Shown: positions 1-9,225 of the stretch, one piece after another
Layout: every line of letters begins with the position of its first letter
Position numbering within the stretch: position 1 is the stretch's first letter
NCBI GenBank assembly: GCA_947304585.1
Contig: CAMZBI010000020.1
Location: 1 to 39,392 of the forward strand
DNA length: 39,392 nucleotides
Reading direction: 5' to 3'
From: an uncultured Clostridia bacterium
Lineage (GTDB): Bacteria; Bacillota; Clostridia; UBA1212
The notes under the pieces: generated by a model
Told to the model about the DNA's origin: nothing
The model's database searches: none
The model's input: the letters and a program-made list of their open reading frames with translations, nothing else
Translations under genes and position numbers: made by a program

Positions 1-275
1 TTTTGCCTTTGAGCAGTCTGCCGGTAAAAATCTCCGTCAAAATTTTACACCATCGATGGACCGGAAACCCATTGTCTCCGCAAAGAAGTCAAAGACGCCC
101 AAAAGAAACAAAAAAAGGCCCAAATAAGCCCATAAGATGCCAAAGCCGCCCTGCTTCGTAACTTTATTTCTTTTTCAACAAAAACATGCTAAAATTCATT
201 GACAGGTAAAGAATGCCCCGAAACGCCATGCGGTTTTCGCACAATACCGGGGCAGTGAACCGTAAAGAGGTTGTT

Positions 276-1070
276 ATGGCAGAAACTATTTATACGATCC
301 CCGTAAACGAGGCTTTTGAGGCGGACTGCGAGTGCCCGGTCTGCGAACTGAAAAGAAGATTTGAGTCTGAGACCGTTGACTATTTTGCGGGTCCTTCTCT
401 GATGGAACCCGACACGAGGATCATGACCAATGATACCGGCTTCTGTGCAAGGCATTTCGGCCAGCTCTACGGCTCCCAGGCAAAAAAACTCGGCCTCGGT
501 CTGATGCTGGACACATACATGAGAGAACAGATCTCAAGGATCAAAAAGTATGCCGGCAAAACAGGGCTTGTCCCCGTTGGCGACACGGACATTCCCGAAG
601 CCCCGGTCGAAGAACAGGAGCCCGTCAAAAAAGGTCTTTTCAGGAAGAAAACTGCAGCGCAGTCAGGCAAAGACAACCTGGTGAAATATCTCAAACACCA
701 CGAGACCGAATGCGCGGTCTGCAAAAAACTCGACTATACCATGGAGAGATACGTTGACATTATCTTCCATATGTACAAAACAGACAGCGGTTTTAGGGAT
801 AAATTCAGGAAGACCAAAGGGTTCTGCCTGCCACACACCGCCCTTCTCCTGGAAATGGCTCCGAAAAAGCTTTCCGGGAAGGCCGCAGCCGAGTTTTCAG
901 ACACCGTCGCGGCGCTTTTATTGGCCAATCTCGAAAGGATCGAAGACGAAGTCGACTGGTTTACGAAAAAATTTGACTACAGAAACGTGGATGCGGACTG
1001 GAAAAATTCAAGAGACGCACTGCCCCGGGGCATCCAGAAAATGACAGGAAACATTGACGTCATCAAATGA
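276..1070 (+). CDS. DUF6062-like protein with two CxxC/CxxH modules
   Basis: Protein of 264 residues with no catalytic family I can name; it resembles the DUF6062 proteins of Clostridia. It appears to be an internal duplication. The first half has CPVC (residues 20-23) followed by GFCARHF, and the second half has CAVC followed by GFCLPHT. Each half could bind a metal through two Cys, one Cys and one His. A charged linker rich in Glu, Pro and Lys separates them. I chose the ATG at 276 because AAAGAGG lies just upstream; an in-frame ATG at 213 has no ribosome binding site. The next gene follows after 11 bases on the same strand, so the two are probably co-transcribed. Bases 1-275 hold no gene I can support and no confident promoter. 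Zinc binding is inference. Confidence 0.75.
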   Translation: MAETIYTIPVNEAFEADCECPVCELKRRFESETVDYFAGPSLMEPDTRIMTNDTGFCARHFGQLYGSQAKKLGLGLMLDTYMREQISRIKKYAGKTGLVPVGDTDIPEAPVEEQEPVKKGLFRKKTAAQSGKDNLVKYLKHHETECAVCKKLDYTMERYVDIIFHMYKTDSGFRDKFRKTKGFCLPHTALLLEMAPKKLSGKAAAEFSDTVAALLLANLERIEDEVDWFTKKFDYRNVDADWKNSRDALPRGIQKMTGNIDVIK

Positions 1071-1081
1071 GGTAGACAGCT

Positions 1082-1894
1082 TTGAAAGTTTACGCCCTTG
1101 TAGGCGAATCGGGTTCCGGCAAAAGCCACCGGGCTCCCTGGATCGCCAAGCAGCACAACATTGAATATATCATTGACGACGGTCTGCTTATAAAGGGGTC
1201 TGTTATTGTCTGCGGTCATTCGGCAAAAAAGGAGAAGACCAGGATCGCATCTGTTAAAGCTGCCGTTTTTGTTGACGACGACAGGGCTTTCGAAGTGTCC
1301 CACGCTCTCAAGAGCTGCAACGCAAAAAGCGTTCTCATCCTGGGCACATCCGTTGAGATGGTAAAAAAAATAGCTGACAGGCTGGGGTTTGAGGGGATCG
1401 ACGAGATCATCTATATAACGGACATCGCCACGCCGGAGGAGATCCAGCAGGCGCTTATGACCCGCCGCAGCCAGGGAAAGCACGTCATACCGGTGCCCTC
1501 GATGGAGCTTAAGAAGGATTTTTCCGGAATTTATCTGGACCCTCTCAACATCTTAAAGAAAACGAAAAGCGGGTATATTGAATCCCCCGGAGAGAAATCC
1601 GTGGTGAGGCCCACGTTCAGCTACCTTGGCAATTTCACCATCTCCGAGCACGCGATATATCAACTTATGGAGCACGTGGTTCTGGAATCACCCGCCGTGG
1701 CCAGGATCAGCCGTTTCCGGGTCTCTGCGGTTTCCGGCGGTATCACGATGGAGATAGACCTTGTGATCAGATACGGTCACCAGATTCCGGATCTCATGAG
1801 CAGGCTCCACAAGAGCATCGTAAAAGAGATCGAAAACATCACGTCACTGAACGTCCGGAAACTGACTCTCACCGCAAAAAGCGTTATCGTCTGA
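1082..1894 (+). CDS. P-loop NTPase fused to an Asp23/Gls24 domain
   Basis: A 270-residue protein. The N-terminus carries a Walker A motif GESGSGKS (residues 8-15), and a possible Walker B (AAVFVDDD) lies about 50-55 residues further on. The C-terminal ~110 residues (from about TFSYLGNFTISEHAIYQL) look like the Asp23/Gls24 (DUF322) fold found in Gram-positive envelope-stress proteins. Asp23-family proteins are usually stand-alone, so the fused NTPase suggests nucleotide-controlled assembly or signalling; that is inference. Translation starts at TTG 1082, with GAGGT overlapping the stop of the preceding gene, which implies translational coupling. A strong terminator follows. The substrate is unknown. 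Confidence 0.75.
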   Translation: MKVYALVGESGSGKSHRAPWIAKQHNIEYIIDDGLLIKGSVIVCGHSAKKEKTRIASVKAAVFVDDDRAFEVSHALKSCNAKSVLILGTSVEMVKKIADRLGFEGIDEIIYITDIATPEEIQQALMTRRSQGKHVIPVPSMELKKDFSGIYLDPLNILKKTKSGYIESPGEKSVVRPTFSYLGNFTISEHAIYQLMEHVVLESPAVARISRFRVSAVSGGITMEIDLVIRYGHQIPDLMSRLHKSIVKEIENITSLNVRKLTLTAKSVIV

Positions 1895-1943
1895 CATTTT
1901 TCCGTCCGGTTGCCGCCAATGCATATGATGCTTTCCTTCTTTC

Positions 1944-1966
1944 GCCCCTCTCGGGGCTTTTTTTTT
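1944..1966 (+). terminator. Rho-independent terminator after the P-loop/Asp23 gene
   Basis: GCCCC-TCTC-GGGGC hairpin followed directly by a run of ten T. It sits 50 bases after the stop at 1894 and ends the two-gene plus-strand unit. On the minus strand it lacks a T-run, so it probably does not serve the convergent gene. Confidence 0.85.
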
Positions 1967-1992
1967 GTTGTCCGGGGCATTTCCCGTAAACC

Positions 1993-4146
1993 TCAGGTCT
2001 CTTCCGGACCCTCAAGCGCTTCCAAAAGATTCTTCCTGTAAGCAGGTCTTCCGAATATATTAACCGCCCTGTCAGTTACCGCGGCAATATCCTCTTCCCT
2101 TGTATAAGCCAAGGCAAGGCGAACCGTCTTGAACCAGTCGTTGTAGTAAAGCAGCCCGTCGCCTGAGGAAAGCAGTTTTTCCGCTCCGCCCCTGTCGATT
2201 ATGGTTTTTGACTGATACTGGGAATCCACTTTGAGAGCTATACGCGTGTTTATATTTGCCTTGAGGACGCCCGTCAGCACATCCACGGATACTTTTCTCG
2301 TTGACAGTATCAGGTGAATACCCGCCACGTTGCCCCAGGTAAGAATTGAAAGGAGAATCTTCTCCGTATCGGCGATTCCCGATTCCATCAGGATCCCGTA
2401 TTCATCGCAAACAACGATCAGCTCGGGCATGGTTTTTGAGGATGTGCGGCCCGAACGCCCGGCTTTGGCGATATAATCCGAATAGCTTTTTGCACCTGCT
2501 TTTTCGAATACCGAGACCCTTCTGTCAAGTTCATTCGCAACCCATTTGAGCGCCGCTATACATCTTCCCGAGTCTTTCTCCACCGGCATCAGCATGTGAG
2601 GAATTTTGCCGAAGCTTTCAGGCATCTGATCGTCAGGGTCAAGGATCATCAGAGCAGCCTCGTCCGGCGTCGATGCGCAAATAACCCCCAGAATCACAGA
2701 CCGTAAAAGAGATGTCTTTCCGGTTCCACGGTTTCCCGAAACAAGGATATTGTCTAAAAAACTGACCGGCGCAGCCGCTGCCCGTCCTCTCACATCCGCA
2801 CCGAAAGGCACGGGCACAGGCAAGCCGTTTCTCAGGAAAGACTCCGAATTCAGCACGTCATAAGTATAAAGAGGTTCTTTATCTTCTTTTTCAACCAGAA
2901 ACGTTATTCCATCGCCGGAATCGTTGTCCACGGTCACTCTTTCGCCGAACCTTTTTTTGATCTCCTCGGGAATCTGTCCCGCGCCAATGCGTTTCATCGA
3001 TTCGTTTGCTTCAAAGATAACGGCCGTGAAATTCGGCGACGAAAAGACTTTGAGAACTTTTTGCTCCGCGCCGGCCTGTTTCAGGGCCTTGGCAAGTTCC
3101 CCGGAAACGTTTAAGTCCTCTTTTCCCGGTTTCGATCCCGGAATGAAACGTTTGTCGGTCTCAGGCTTAGCGGGTTCCGCCATGCCGACAATGTCTCTGC
3201 GTTTCATCTTTTTTTCACCGAAAACACCGGGAAAATCACCGTTTTCGAGGCAGTCTGAAAGATCACGTCTTGTCGAAGATACCTTGGGCTGTTCCCGGTT
3301 CTCTTTTCCGCATGCCCGCTCTTCCTCTCTTTCTTCTTTTTCCGGAGGAGCAGGCTCATCCCGAATTATCCTGTCGAAAGGTTCCCCTGCCTCCGAAAGA
3401 GGTATTTCCTGTTCTTCGTCGGAACCGTCGTATTCCGAATCCACATACTCTTCAACGTCATCCACCTTGGGAAATTTGAAGACCACCCGGCTTGTTGCGG
3501 GTCTCGCACCTGCACCGCCGCTTTGGGGCTCGTCGGATGCAGGTACATCATTTTCAACGCTTTCGGGTGTTACGCCATCTTCCGAAACAGCGGGATCCGT
3601 TTCAGTGTACGGCTCTTCCGGCGTCGGGTCTTCGCCAATATCTTCTTCGTCAAAATCTTCTTCGTAAAGATCTTCCGATTCGTCAAAGGTATGTTCCGGT
3701 TCGGCGTCTGTTCCGGCAGATTCTGCATCTTCTATTGCGGCGACAGACTCTTCTGTTCCTTCCGGTAAAGAGGATCCGGGGAAAAACCCGTTTTCAGTAT
3801 CCGGCCGGTCTCCGCTTCCGGACGGTTCTTCCTCAAGATCATCCTCCGGAAGATCCTCCGTCAGCAATTCATCTTGATAATCAGGAAAAAAGTCCTCAAT
3901 ATCGTAATCTTCAAAGATCCAGCCAATCTCTCCGTCACCGGATCCGTCAGTCTCAGCGAGCTCCTCATTGGCGTCCTCTTCGGGGCCCGTCACATCCGTT
4001 TCAATGCTGTCATCAGCAAAACAACCGTAAAAAGCATCCTCCGTGTCCATTTCGGGGACGCCGGAAGATGCTTTTTCCGCCAAATACTGTCTGAAGATAT
4101 CGTTTGCAGTCACAAAGACCGATTTGTTGTTCTCTCTGCCGGCCAT
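1993..4146 (-). CDS. FtsK/SpoIIIE-type DNA translocase motor, soluble form with acidic N-terminus
   Basis: A 717-residue protein. The C-terminal ~300 residues are an FtsK/SpoIIIE RecA-like motor: Walker A GNRGTGKTS at about 471-479, Walker B LIVVCDEY at about 576-583, and an HLILSTRKVSVDVLTGVLKANI segment typical of the family. It has no transmembrane segments. Residues ~30-300 are low-complexity and extremely acidic (Asp/Glu/Ser/Pro), followed by a linker that may correspond to the alpha/beta subdomains. I see no winged-helix gamma domain after the motor. The ATG at 4146 is preferred over 4158 because AGGTGG precedes it. The gene upstream (4200-4586) is a small two-helix membrane protein, so the membrane module may be encoded separately. 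A role in chromosome or other DNA/protein translocation is inference. Confidence 0.8.
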   Translation of the reverse strand: MAGRENNKSVFVTANDIFRQYLAEKASSGVPEMDTEDAFYGCFADDSIETDVTGPEEDANEELAETDGSGDGEIGWIFEDYDIEDFFPDYQDELLTEDLPEDDLEEEPSGSGDRPDTENGFFPGSSLPEGTEESVAAIEDAESAGTDAEPEHTFDESEDLYEEDFDEEDIGEDPTPEEPYTETDPAVSEDGVTPESVENDVPASDEPQSGGAGARPATSRVVFKFPKVDDVEEYVDSEYDGSDEEQEIPLSEAGEPFDRIIRDEPAPPEKEEREEERACGKENREQPKVSSTRRDLSDCLENGDFPGVFGEKKMKRRDIVGMAEPAKPETDKRFIPGSKPGKEDLNVSGELAKALKQAGAEQKVLKVFSSPNFTAVIFEANESMKRIGAGQIPEEIKKRFGERVTVDNDSGDGITFLVEKEDKEPLYTYDVLNSESFLRNGLPVPVPFGADVRGRAAAAPVSFLDNILVSGNRGTGKTSLLRSVILGVICASTPDEAALMILDPDDQMPESFGKIPHMLMPVEKDSGRCIAALKWVANELDRRVSVFEKAGAKSYSDYIAKAGRSGRTSSKTMPELIVVCDEYGILMESGIADTEKILLSILTWGNVAGIHLILSTRKVSVDVLTGVLKANINTRIALKVDSQYQSKTIIDRGGAEKLLSSGDGLLYYNDWFKTVRLALAYTREEDIAAVTDRAVNIFGRPAYRKNLLEALEGPEET

Positions 4147-4199
4147 GAGCCACCTCATCTTTTGTAAATCTGTCGGCTGTGCGCCTTTATCATCCCGGT

Positions 4200-4586
4200 T
4201 TATTGCCCGGATCCGGATTCTCCTGCATCCGTTTCCTCATCTGTTTGATCTTCGTCATTTTCCGGTTCGTCCTCTGGCTCCTGTTCATCCGCTTCAAACA
4301 GTTTTCCGTCGGTGATGAAATCCACCTCTCCCTTTGAGGCAAGGTCTATTGCCCCTTTAGAGTCCGGTTTGACCGTCTCCGTTCTCCTTGGTCTTCTGAT
4401 TATACTTTCACTGAAATATATCGTGAGGAATTCCACTGCGGTTCCCACCACAAAATAACCAACGGTAAAGGCTGCCAAAAGTATATATAGATTGTAGCCC
4501 GTCACCTTCCAAACTATAAAAGAAAGCGCCACCGCCGTCAACACCCCGGGTATGCTGTTTTTAAGAAAGCTGAGTACCTTCTTCAT
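4200..4586 (-). CDS. Small two-helix membrane protein with acidic C-tail
   Basis: A 128-residue protein of no family I recognise. Two hydrophobic segments lie at about residues 12-30 and 33-55. A basic patch follows (IIRRPRRTE), then a highly acidic C-terminal tail dominated by Glu/Asp. The positive-inside rule suggests the tail is cytoplasmic. It sits between ftsY and the soluble FtsK-like motor on the same strand, with gaps of 27 and 53 bases. The motor lacks the usual N-terminal helices, so this protein is a candidate membrane partner; that is an inference from context and composition. The ribosome binding site is weak. Confidence 0.6.
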   Translation of the reverse strand: MKKVLSFLKNSIPGVLTAVALSFIVWKVTGYNLYILLAAFTVGYFVVGTAVEFLTIYFSESIIRRPRRTETVKPDSKGAIDLASKGEVDFITDGKLFEADEQEPEDEPENDEDQTDEETDAGESGSGQ

Positions 4587-4613
4587 TTCCGATAACCAAT
4601 GTAACCCTTCCGT

Positions 4614-5528
4614 TCAGTCGTCAAACAATGCGTCTGCAAAACTTGAGGCATTGAAAGGCTCCAGATCATCGACCTTTTCTCCGACTCCTACCAGCCTCAC
4701 GGGTATCTTGAGTTCCTTGCAGATGGAAACGATGATTCCGCCCTTGGAGGATCCGTCAAGCTTTGTCAGTATTATTCCGGTAATATCTGCCACTTCCATA
4801 AAAGCTCTCGCCTGGTTGACCGCATTCTGACCCGTTGTGGCGTCAAGGACCAGGAAAGTTTCCCGCTTGACGTCAGGCAGTTCTCTGCCCGCCACTTTGG
4901 CCATTTTTGCCAATTCCGCCATAAGGTTTTTCTTGTTGTGGAGTCTGCCGGCGGTGTCGCAGATGAGGACGTCCGTGTGTCTCGCCTTGGCAGCGTTGCA
5001 GGCGTCAAAAAGAACAGCGGCGGGATCGGAACCCTCTTTCTGCTTAATGACGTCAACTCCGACTCTGCCCGCCCAGACCTCCAGCTGCTCGATGGCTGCT
5101 GCTCTGAATGTGTCGCCGGCGGCGAGGAGGACGCTTTTGCCGCTCTTTTTGTAAAGGTTGGCCAGTTTTCCTATCGAAGTGGTCTTTCCCACGCCGTTGA
5201 CCCCGATAACCGTTATGACCACCGGCACGTCGTTTACGTCGATTCCGCTTTCGGCCCCTTCCGTGAGTATATTGCCGATGATGGTCTTGAGTTCAGACTT
5301 GACTTCCTGGGGTTTGGTGATCTTTTTTTCTTTGATGACTGCCTTAAGCCTTCCGATGATATAGTCTGCGGTCTCGACGCCGAAGTCGGACATGATCATA
5401 ATATCCTCAAGTTCGTCAAGCAGATCGTCGTCCACCACGCCAAAGCCTGCAAGCAGTTTATTCACGCCTTCAACGAACTGTTCCTTGGTCTTTTTGAGTC
5501 CCTGTTTCAGTTTTTCGAAAAATCCCAT
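4614..5528 (-). CDS. ftsY: Signal recognition particle receptor FtsY
   Basis: SRP-receptor GTPase that docks SRP-ribosome complexes at the membrane. The 304 residues contain the N domain (helical, residues ~1-90) and the G domain. Visible motifs are G1 GVNGVGKTT (109-117), DTFRAAA, DTAGR and TKLDGSSKGG. The short N-terminus without a long acidic A domain is usual in Gram-positive bacteria. It lies 15 bases downstream of smc, the standard Firmicutes smc-ftsY arrangement, and is probably co-transcribed with it. The length and all G motifs are intact. Confidence 0.97.
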   Translation of the reverse strand: MGFFEKLKQGLKKTKEQFVEGVNKLLAGFGVVDDDLLDELEDIMIMSDFGVETADYIIGRLKAVIKEKKITKPQEVKSELKTIIGNILTEGAESGIDVNDVPVVITVIGVNGVGKTTSIGKLANLYKKSGKSVLLAAGDTFRAAAIEQLEVWAGRVGVDVIKQKEGSDPAAVLFDACNAAKARHTDVLICDTAGRLHNKKNLMAELAKMAKVAGRELPDVKRETFLVLDATTGQNAVNQARAFMEVADITGIILTKLDGSSKGGIIVSICKELKIPVRLVGVGEKVDDLEPFNASSFADALFDD

Positions 5529-5543
5529 TTTTCCCTCCGGGTC

Positions 5544-8500
5544 TTATTTCTTCTTTTTTCCCTCTTTATCGGTCATTTTAACGCTGATGACCTTTGATAC
5601 GCCCTTCTCCTCCATGGTGACGCCGTAGAGTGCGTCCGCGGCTTCCATTGTTCCCTTTCTATGGGTGATGAGGATGAACTGGGTCTCATCTGCAAGGCCT
5701 TTTGTGTAAGACGCGAACCGGTAAACGTTCGAATCGTCAAGGGCCGACTCCACCTCGTCAAGGATGCAGAAAGGCGTTGGCTTCATCCTGAGGATCGCAA
5801 AGAGCAATGCAATTGCGGTAAAAGCCCTTTCGCCGCCCGACAGGAGCAGGATGTTGGTCAGTTTCTTTCCCGGGGGCTTGGCGATTATATCTATTCCGCA
5901 GTCCAGGCAGCGGCTCTCGTCCTCAAGGACCACGTCCGCGGTACCTCCGCCGAACAGTTCTCTGAACACGAACCGGAAATTTACCCGAATCAGGGCAAAC
6001 TGCTCACGGAACTGCTTTTCCATGACGGAGTTGACGCCGTCGATCATCTTGTTCAGTTTTGTTATTGATTCGGCGCAGTCGTTTCGCTGGTCGCACTGGA
6101 ATTTGTATCTCTCGTTCGTCTCCCGGAGATCCTCTATGCTGGCGACGTTGACGGTTCCCAGTTTCTTGATCGCATTTCGAAGTTCCACGATCCTGCCTCT
6201 GGCGTAGGACGGATTTTCCGGCGGAGCGCCTCCCGTGAGTTTGAATGCGTCTGTGAAGGCAAGCTCGTACTCGTCAAAGAGCCTTGCTTTGTTATATTCA
6301 ACGTCGTGCTCGTGGCGCATCTTCTGGCTTTCGATCCTTGCGGTCTCCTCTCTCAAGGTACTGAGCTTTGCGGATACCTCGCCGATCTTGTCGATGCCCT
6401 GCCTGATGCGTTCCGCGGTCTGTCTGCGCTTTTCGTCGTTTGCCGCGCCGGCTTTATCAAACTCTTCCTTGGCTGCCTTGTGCTCCGCCAGGGACTTTTC
6501 CAGCCTTCCGTTCTCCAGCGTCAGCTCCTCGCAGGTCTTTTCCGCCTCCGCAGTCCTGATCCTGACGGTCTCCGCATATTCGGTGCCAAGTTCGATCTCG
6601 CCGGAAAGCCTCTCTATTTCCGAGTCTGCCCGGTTGAGTGCTCCGGTGCCGTCCGCCTGTCTGATCTTAAGGGCGGTGATCTCGTTCTGTCTCCGCTCTT
6701 TCTCTCCGTTCAGTTCTTTTGCGCTTTCTTCAATGCGTTTCAGTTCCCCGTCGATGTCGGAAATGTCGCTTGTGAGTTTTTCTATCTCCGTCTTCTGGAG
6801 TGCGATCTTTTCGTTGCCCTCTCTGATGAGAGTCTTCTTGGTCTCGATCTCGCCAAGGAGTTTTTTCTCCCTCTCCTCGTTTTCGTCGAAGACCCGTTTT
6901 TTTGCGGCAAGATCTGATGCAAGTCTCGCCACCAGCACCTCGCTCTTTCTTATTTCGGTCGTGAGGCCTGAGATATTGGCGTTTTCATCTTTTACAGTCT
7001 TTTCCAGACTTTCAACGTTCTTCAGCAGTCTGTCGTATCTGCCCTGACACACCGAGATCCTCTCTTCATATTCAGGGATCTCTCTGGTTCTTGAGAGCGC
7101 ACTGCCCTTTTTGTTCTTTTCCGGACTTCCGCCTGTAATTGAACCCGAAGTTCTCAGTATGTCGCCGTCCCTGGTGACGCAGATGAATGAATATTTGAAC
7201 TGCCTTGCTGCGGCAATGGCGGAGTCAAGGTCCTCAAACACTGCAACCCTGCCCAGCAGGCTGCCCACCACGTTCTCGTAAATACTGTCGTACGTCACGA
7301 TATTTGAGGCTATACCCACGAAACCTCTGGATCTTCTCAGCTTAGCAGCCGTGTCGCCGTCAATGTACCTTGCATTGACAGCCGAAAGGGGCTGGAAGGT
7401 GGCTCTTCCCAGGTTGTTGGCTTTCAGGTATTCGATGGCCTGTTTTGCGGACTCTTCGTCCTCGGTTATGATGTCCTGGAAGTTGTTTCCCAGCGCCACG
7501 CCAATGGCAGCCTCGTCTTCCTTTTCGACCCGGATGACCTGGGCAACGGCGCCGTAGATGCCTTTGCCGAAGGTTTTGTTGTTTCTGCAGAGGGTGAGTA
7601 TCTCCTTAACGCTTTTGGCGTAGCCTTCGAAATTCTCCTCCATCTCCCGGAGGAGCTTCAGCCGGGCACCGCAGGAATCTATTTCGGATCTCAGGTTGTT
7701 GATTTCCACCCGCTTTTCACCGATCTCGGTTTCGGCGGCCTCCTTGGTCTTTACCGCGGCGGCAAGGTCAGCCTCAAGTCCTTTCAGTTTTCCGCTTGCG
7801 GCGTCATATTCCGCCAAAATGCTGTCAAGGCTGTCCTTGGCCTTTTGAAGTTCCTGTCTTCCCGCTTCTATCTCAGCCTCGATCTCGCTTATGCGTGTGC
7901 CGTGGAGCCTTCCCTGGCTTTCCAGCATCACGTTGGCGGATTTCAGCCTTTCGACAGCCAGTCTGTTGTCAACAAGCTTGCGGTTCAATTCTCCTGCGGT
8001 CTCCGAATCCCCGCTTATCGCCCGCACCACTATGTCGAGCCTTCTCTGGGATTTGTCGATCTCTGCGGACAAAGCCCTCAGATCGTTCTCCAGCTGTCTT
8101 TTTTCGGTTTTGAGTTCGTTGATTCTTTTGGCGTTTGACTCCGCTGTTTTGCCCTTCTCAGCGCTCTCCGTCTTCATCCTTTCGATCTCGTTCTTCAACG
8201 ACTCGATCCGCTGGATATTGACCCTTACCGATGCCTCTGTCTCGGTGATGGCTCTGGCCTCGGCGTAGGCGCCGTCTCTGGCCTCTCTGCCCGCCTCTTC
8301 AAGATTTTCCTGAAGTCTGCCAAGTCTTTCGTTTGACGCCCTTGCCAGTTCCGATTCCCGCTCGCAATCGACGATCTCACTGTTTAGTGCGTCGATATTT
8401 GCCTTTATTTCCGATAGTTTTTTCTCCGATTCCACGATAGCGTGGACAAGGAAACCCACTTCTATTCCCTGAAGTTCGTTTCTGAGTTTCAGATATTTGC

Positions 8501-9137
8501 CTGCGCTCTCGGCCTGTTTTGAAAGGGTCGCGATCTGTTTTTCGATCTCTGTTAGGGCGCCGTTGATCACCACCAGGTTCTGTTCCGCCTTCGAAAGACT
8601 GAGTTCATACTCGTGCTTTCTTATGCGGTACGTGGCTATTCCGGAGGCCTCCTCAAAGATCTTTCGTCTGTCCTCGGACTTGCTGCTGAGGATGGCGTCC
8701 ACTTTGCCCTGGCCAATGATGGAATAGCTGGCCTTGCCGATGCCGGAATCAGCAAAAAGCAGGAAAATATCCTTTAAACGGGATCTTTTTCCGTTGACGA
8801 AATAGTCGCTGTCGCCCGACCTAAAAAGGCGCCTTGTGACCTTCAGTTCGTCGTAGGGTGAGTTGAGAGCTCCGTCAGAGTTGTCGACGGTTATCGACAC
8901 TTCCGCAAAGCCCACGGGCTTTCTCCTGTCGGTTCCCGAGAAGATCATATCCTCCATTTTGCCGCCGCGGAGGTCTTTCGAGCTCTGCTCGCCAAGCACC
9001 CACCTTACCGCATCCGAGATATTGCTCTTTCCGCTTCCGTTGGGTCCCACAACAGCGGTGATTCCGTCGCCGAACTCGATCACAGTCTTGTCGGCAAAGG
9101 ATTTGAAACCCTGCATTTCAATTCTTTTGAAGTACAT
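5544..9137 (-). CDS. smc: Chromosome segregation protein SMC
   Basis: Full-length 1197-residue SMC ATPase of the bacterial condensin complex (with ScpA/ScpB). The N-terminal head has Walker A GPNGSGKS (31-38). Two long coiled coils flank a hinge that begins near GIYGAVAQVI (roughly residue 515). The C-terminal head has the signature LLSGGERA and Walker B FCILDEVESALDD. The start at 9137 is supported by AAAGG seven bases upstream. The upstream rnc gene commonly found in Firmicutes is absent; instead sua5 lies 88 bases upstream. That gap contains a GGGGA/TCCCC inverted repeat at 9157-9174 in the presumed 5' leader. A TATAAT just before the start is too close to act as a normal -10. Confidence 0.97.
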   Translation of the reverse strand: MYFKRIEMQGFKSFADKTVIEFGDGITAVVGPNGSGKSNISDAVRWVLGEQSSKDLRGGKMEDMIFSGTDRRKPVGFAEVSITVDNSDGALNSPYDELKVTRRLFRSGDSDYFVNGKRSRLKDIFLLFADSGIGKASYSIIGQGKVDAILSSKSEDRRKIFEEASGIATYRIRKHEYELSLSKAEQNLVVINGALTEIEKQIATLSKQAESAGKYLKLRNELQGIEVGFLVHAIVESEKKLSEIKANIDALNSEIVDCERESELARASNERLGRLQENLEEAGREARDGAYAEARAITETEASVRVNIQRIESLKNEIERMKTESAEKGKTAESNAKRINELKTEKRQLENDLRALSAEIDKSQRRLDIVVRAISGDSETAGELNRKLVDNRLAVERLKSANVMLESQGRLHGTRISEIEAEIEAGRQELQKAKDSLDSILAEYDAASGKLKGLEADLAAAVKTKEAAETEIGEKRVEINNLRSEIDSCGARLKLLREMEENFEGYAKSVKEILTLCRNNKTFGKGIYGAVAQVIRVEKEDEAAIGVALGNNFQDIITEDEESAKQAIEYLKANNLGRATFQPLSAVNARYIDGDTAAKLRRSRGFVGIASNIVTYDSIYENVVGSLLGRVAVFEDLDSAIAAARQFKYSFICVTRDGDILRTSGSITGGSPEKNKKGSALSRTREIPEYEERISVCQGRYDRLLKNVESLEKTVKDENANISGLTTEIRKSEVLVARLASDLAAKKRVFDENEEREKKLLGEIETKKTLIREGNEKIALQKTEIEKLTSDISDIDGELKRIEESAKELNGEKERRQNEITALKIRQADGTGALNRADSEIERLSGEIELGTEYAETVRIRTAEAEKTCEELTLENGRLEKSLAEHKAAKEEFDKAGAANDEKRRQTAERIRQGIDKIGEVSAKLSTLREETARIESQKMRHEHDVEYNKARLFDEYELAFTDAFKLTGGAPPENPSYARGRIVELRNAIKKLGTVNVASIEDLRETNERYKFQCDQRNDCAESITKLNKMIDGVNSVMEKQFREQFALIRVNFRFVFRELFGGGTADVVLEDESRCLDCGIDIIAKPPGKKLTNILLLSGGERAFTAIALLFAILRMKPTPFCILDEVESALDDSNVYRFASYTKGLADETQFILITHRKGTMEAADALYGVTMEEKGVSKVISVKMTDKEGKKKK

Positions 9138-9195
9138 ATTATACCTTTCGCAAGCCGGGGATAACAGGTTCCCCGCCTCATCAAAAATATACGTT

Positions 9196-9220
9196 TGAGC
9201 AAACAGTGCTCAGTTTTTTA
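9196..9220 (-). terminator. Possible hairpin terminator between sua5 and smc
   Basis: A TGAGCA/TGCTCA stem (9196-9212) lies 14 bases past the sua5 stop. On the minus strand it is preceded by an A-run and followed only by a loose T-rich stretch (ATATTTTT). On the plus strand six T follow directly. It could attenuate rather than stop transcription into smc. Confidence 0.4.
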
Positions 9221-9225
9221 CATTG

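Noticed and set aside
2924..4094. Plus-strand frames of 200-247 codons opposite the FtsK-like gene
   Set aside because: They mirror the acidic low-complexity region (Ser/Arg-rich products), have no ribosome binding site and match no family.
6235..7047. Plus-strand 270-codon frame opposite the smc coiled coil
   Set aside because: Its Ser/Leu/Phe-rich product is the usual reverse image of a Glu/Lys coiled coil; smc on the other strand is certain.
9138..9150. TATAAT immediately before the smc ATG as a -10 box
   Set aside because: A start point 6-8 bases downstream would fall inside the coding sequence, and no -35 is found at the proper distance.
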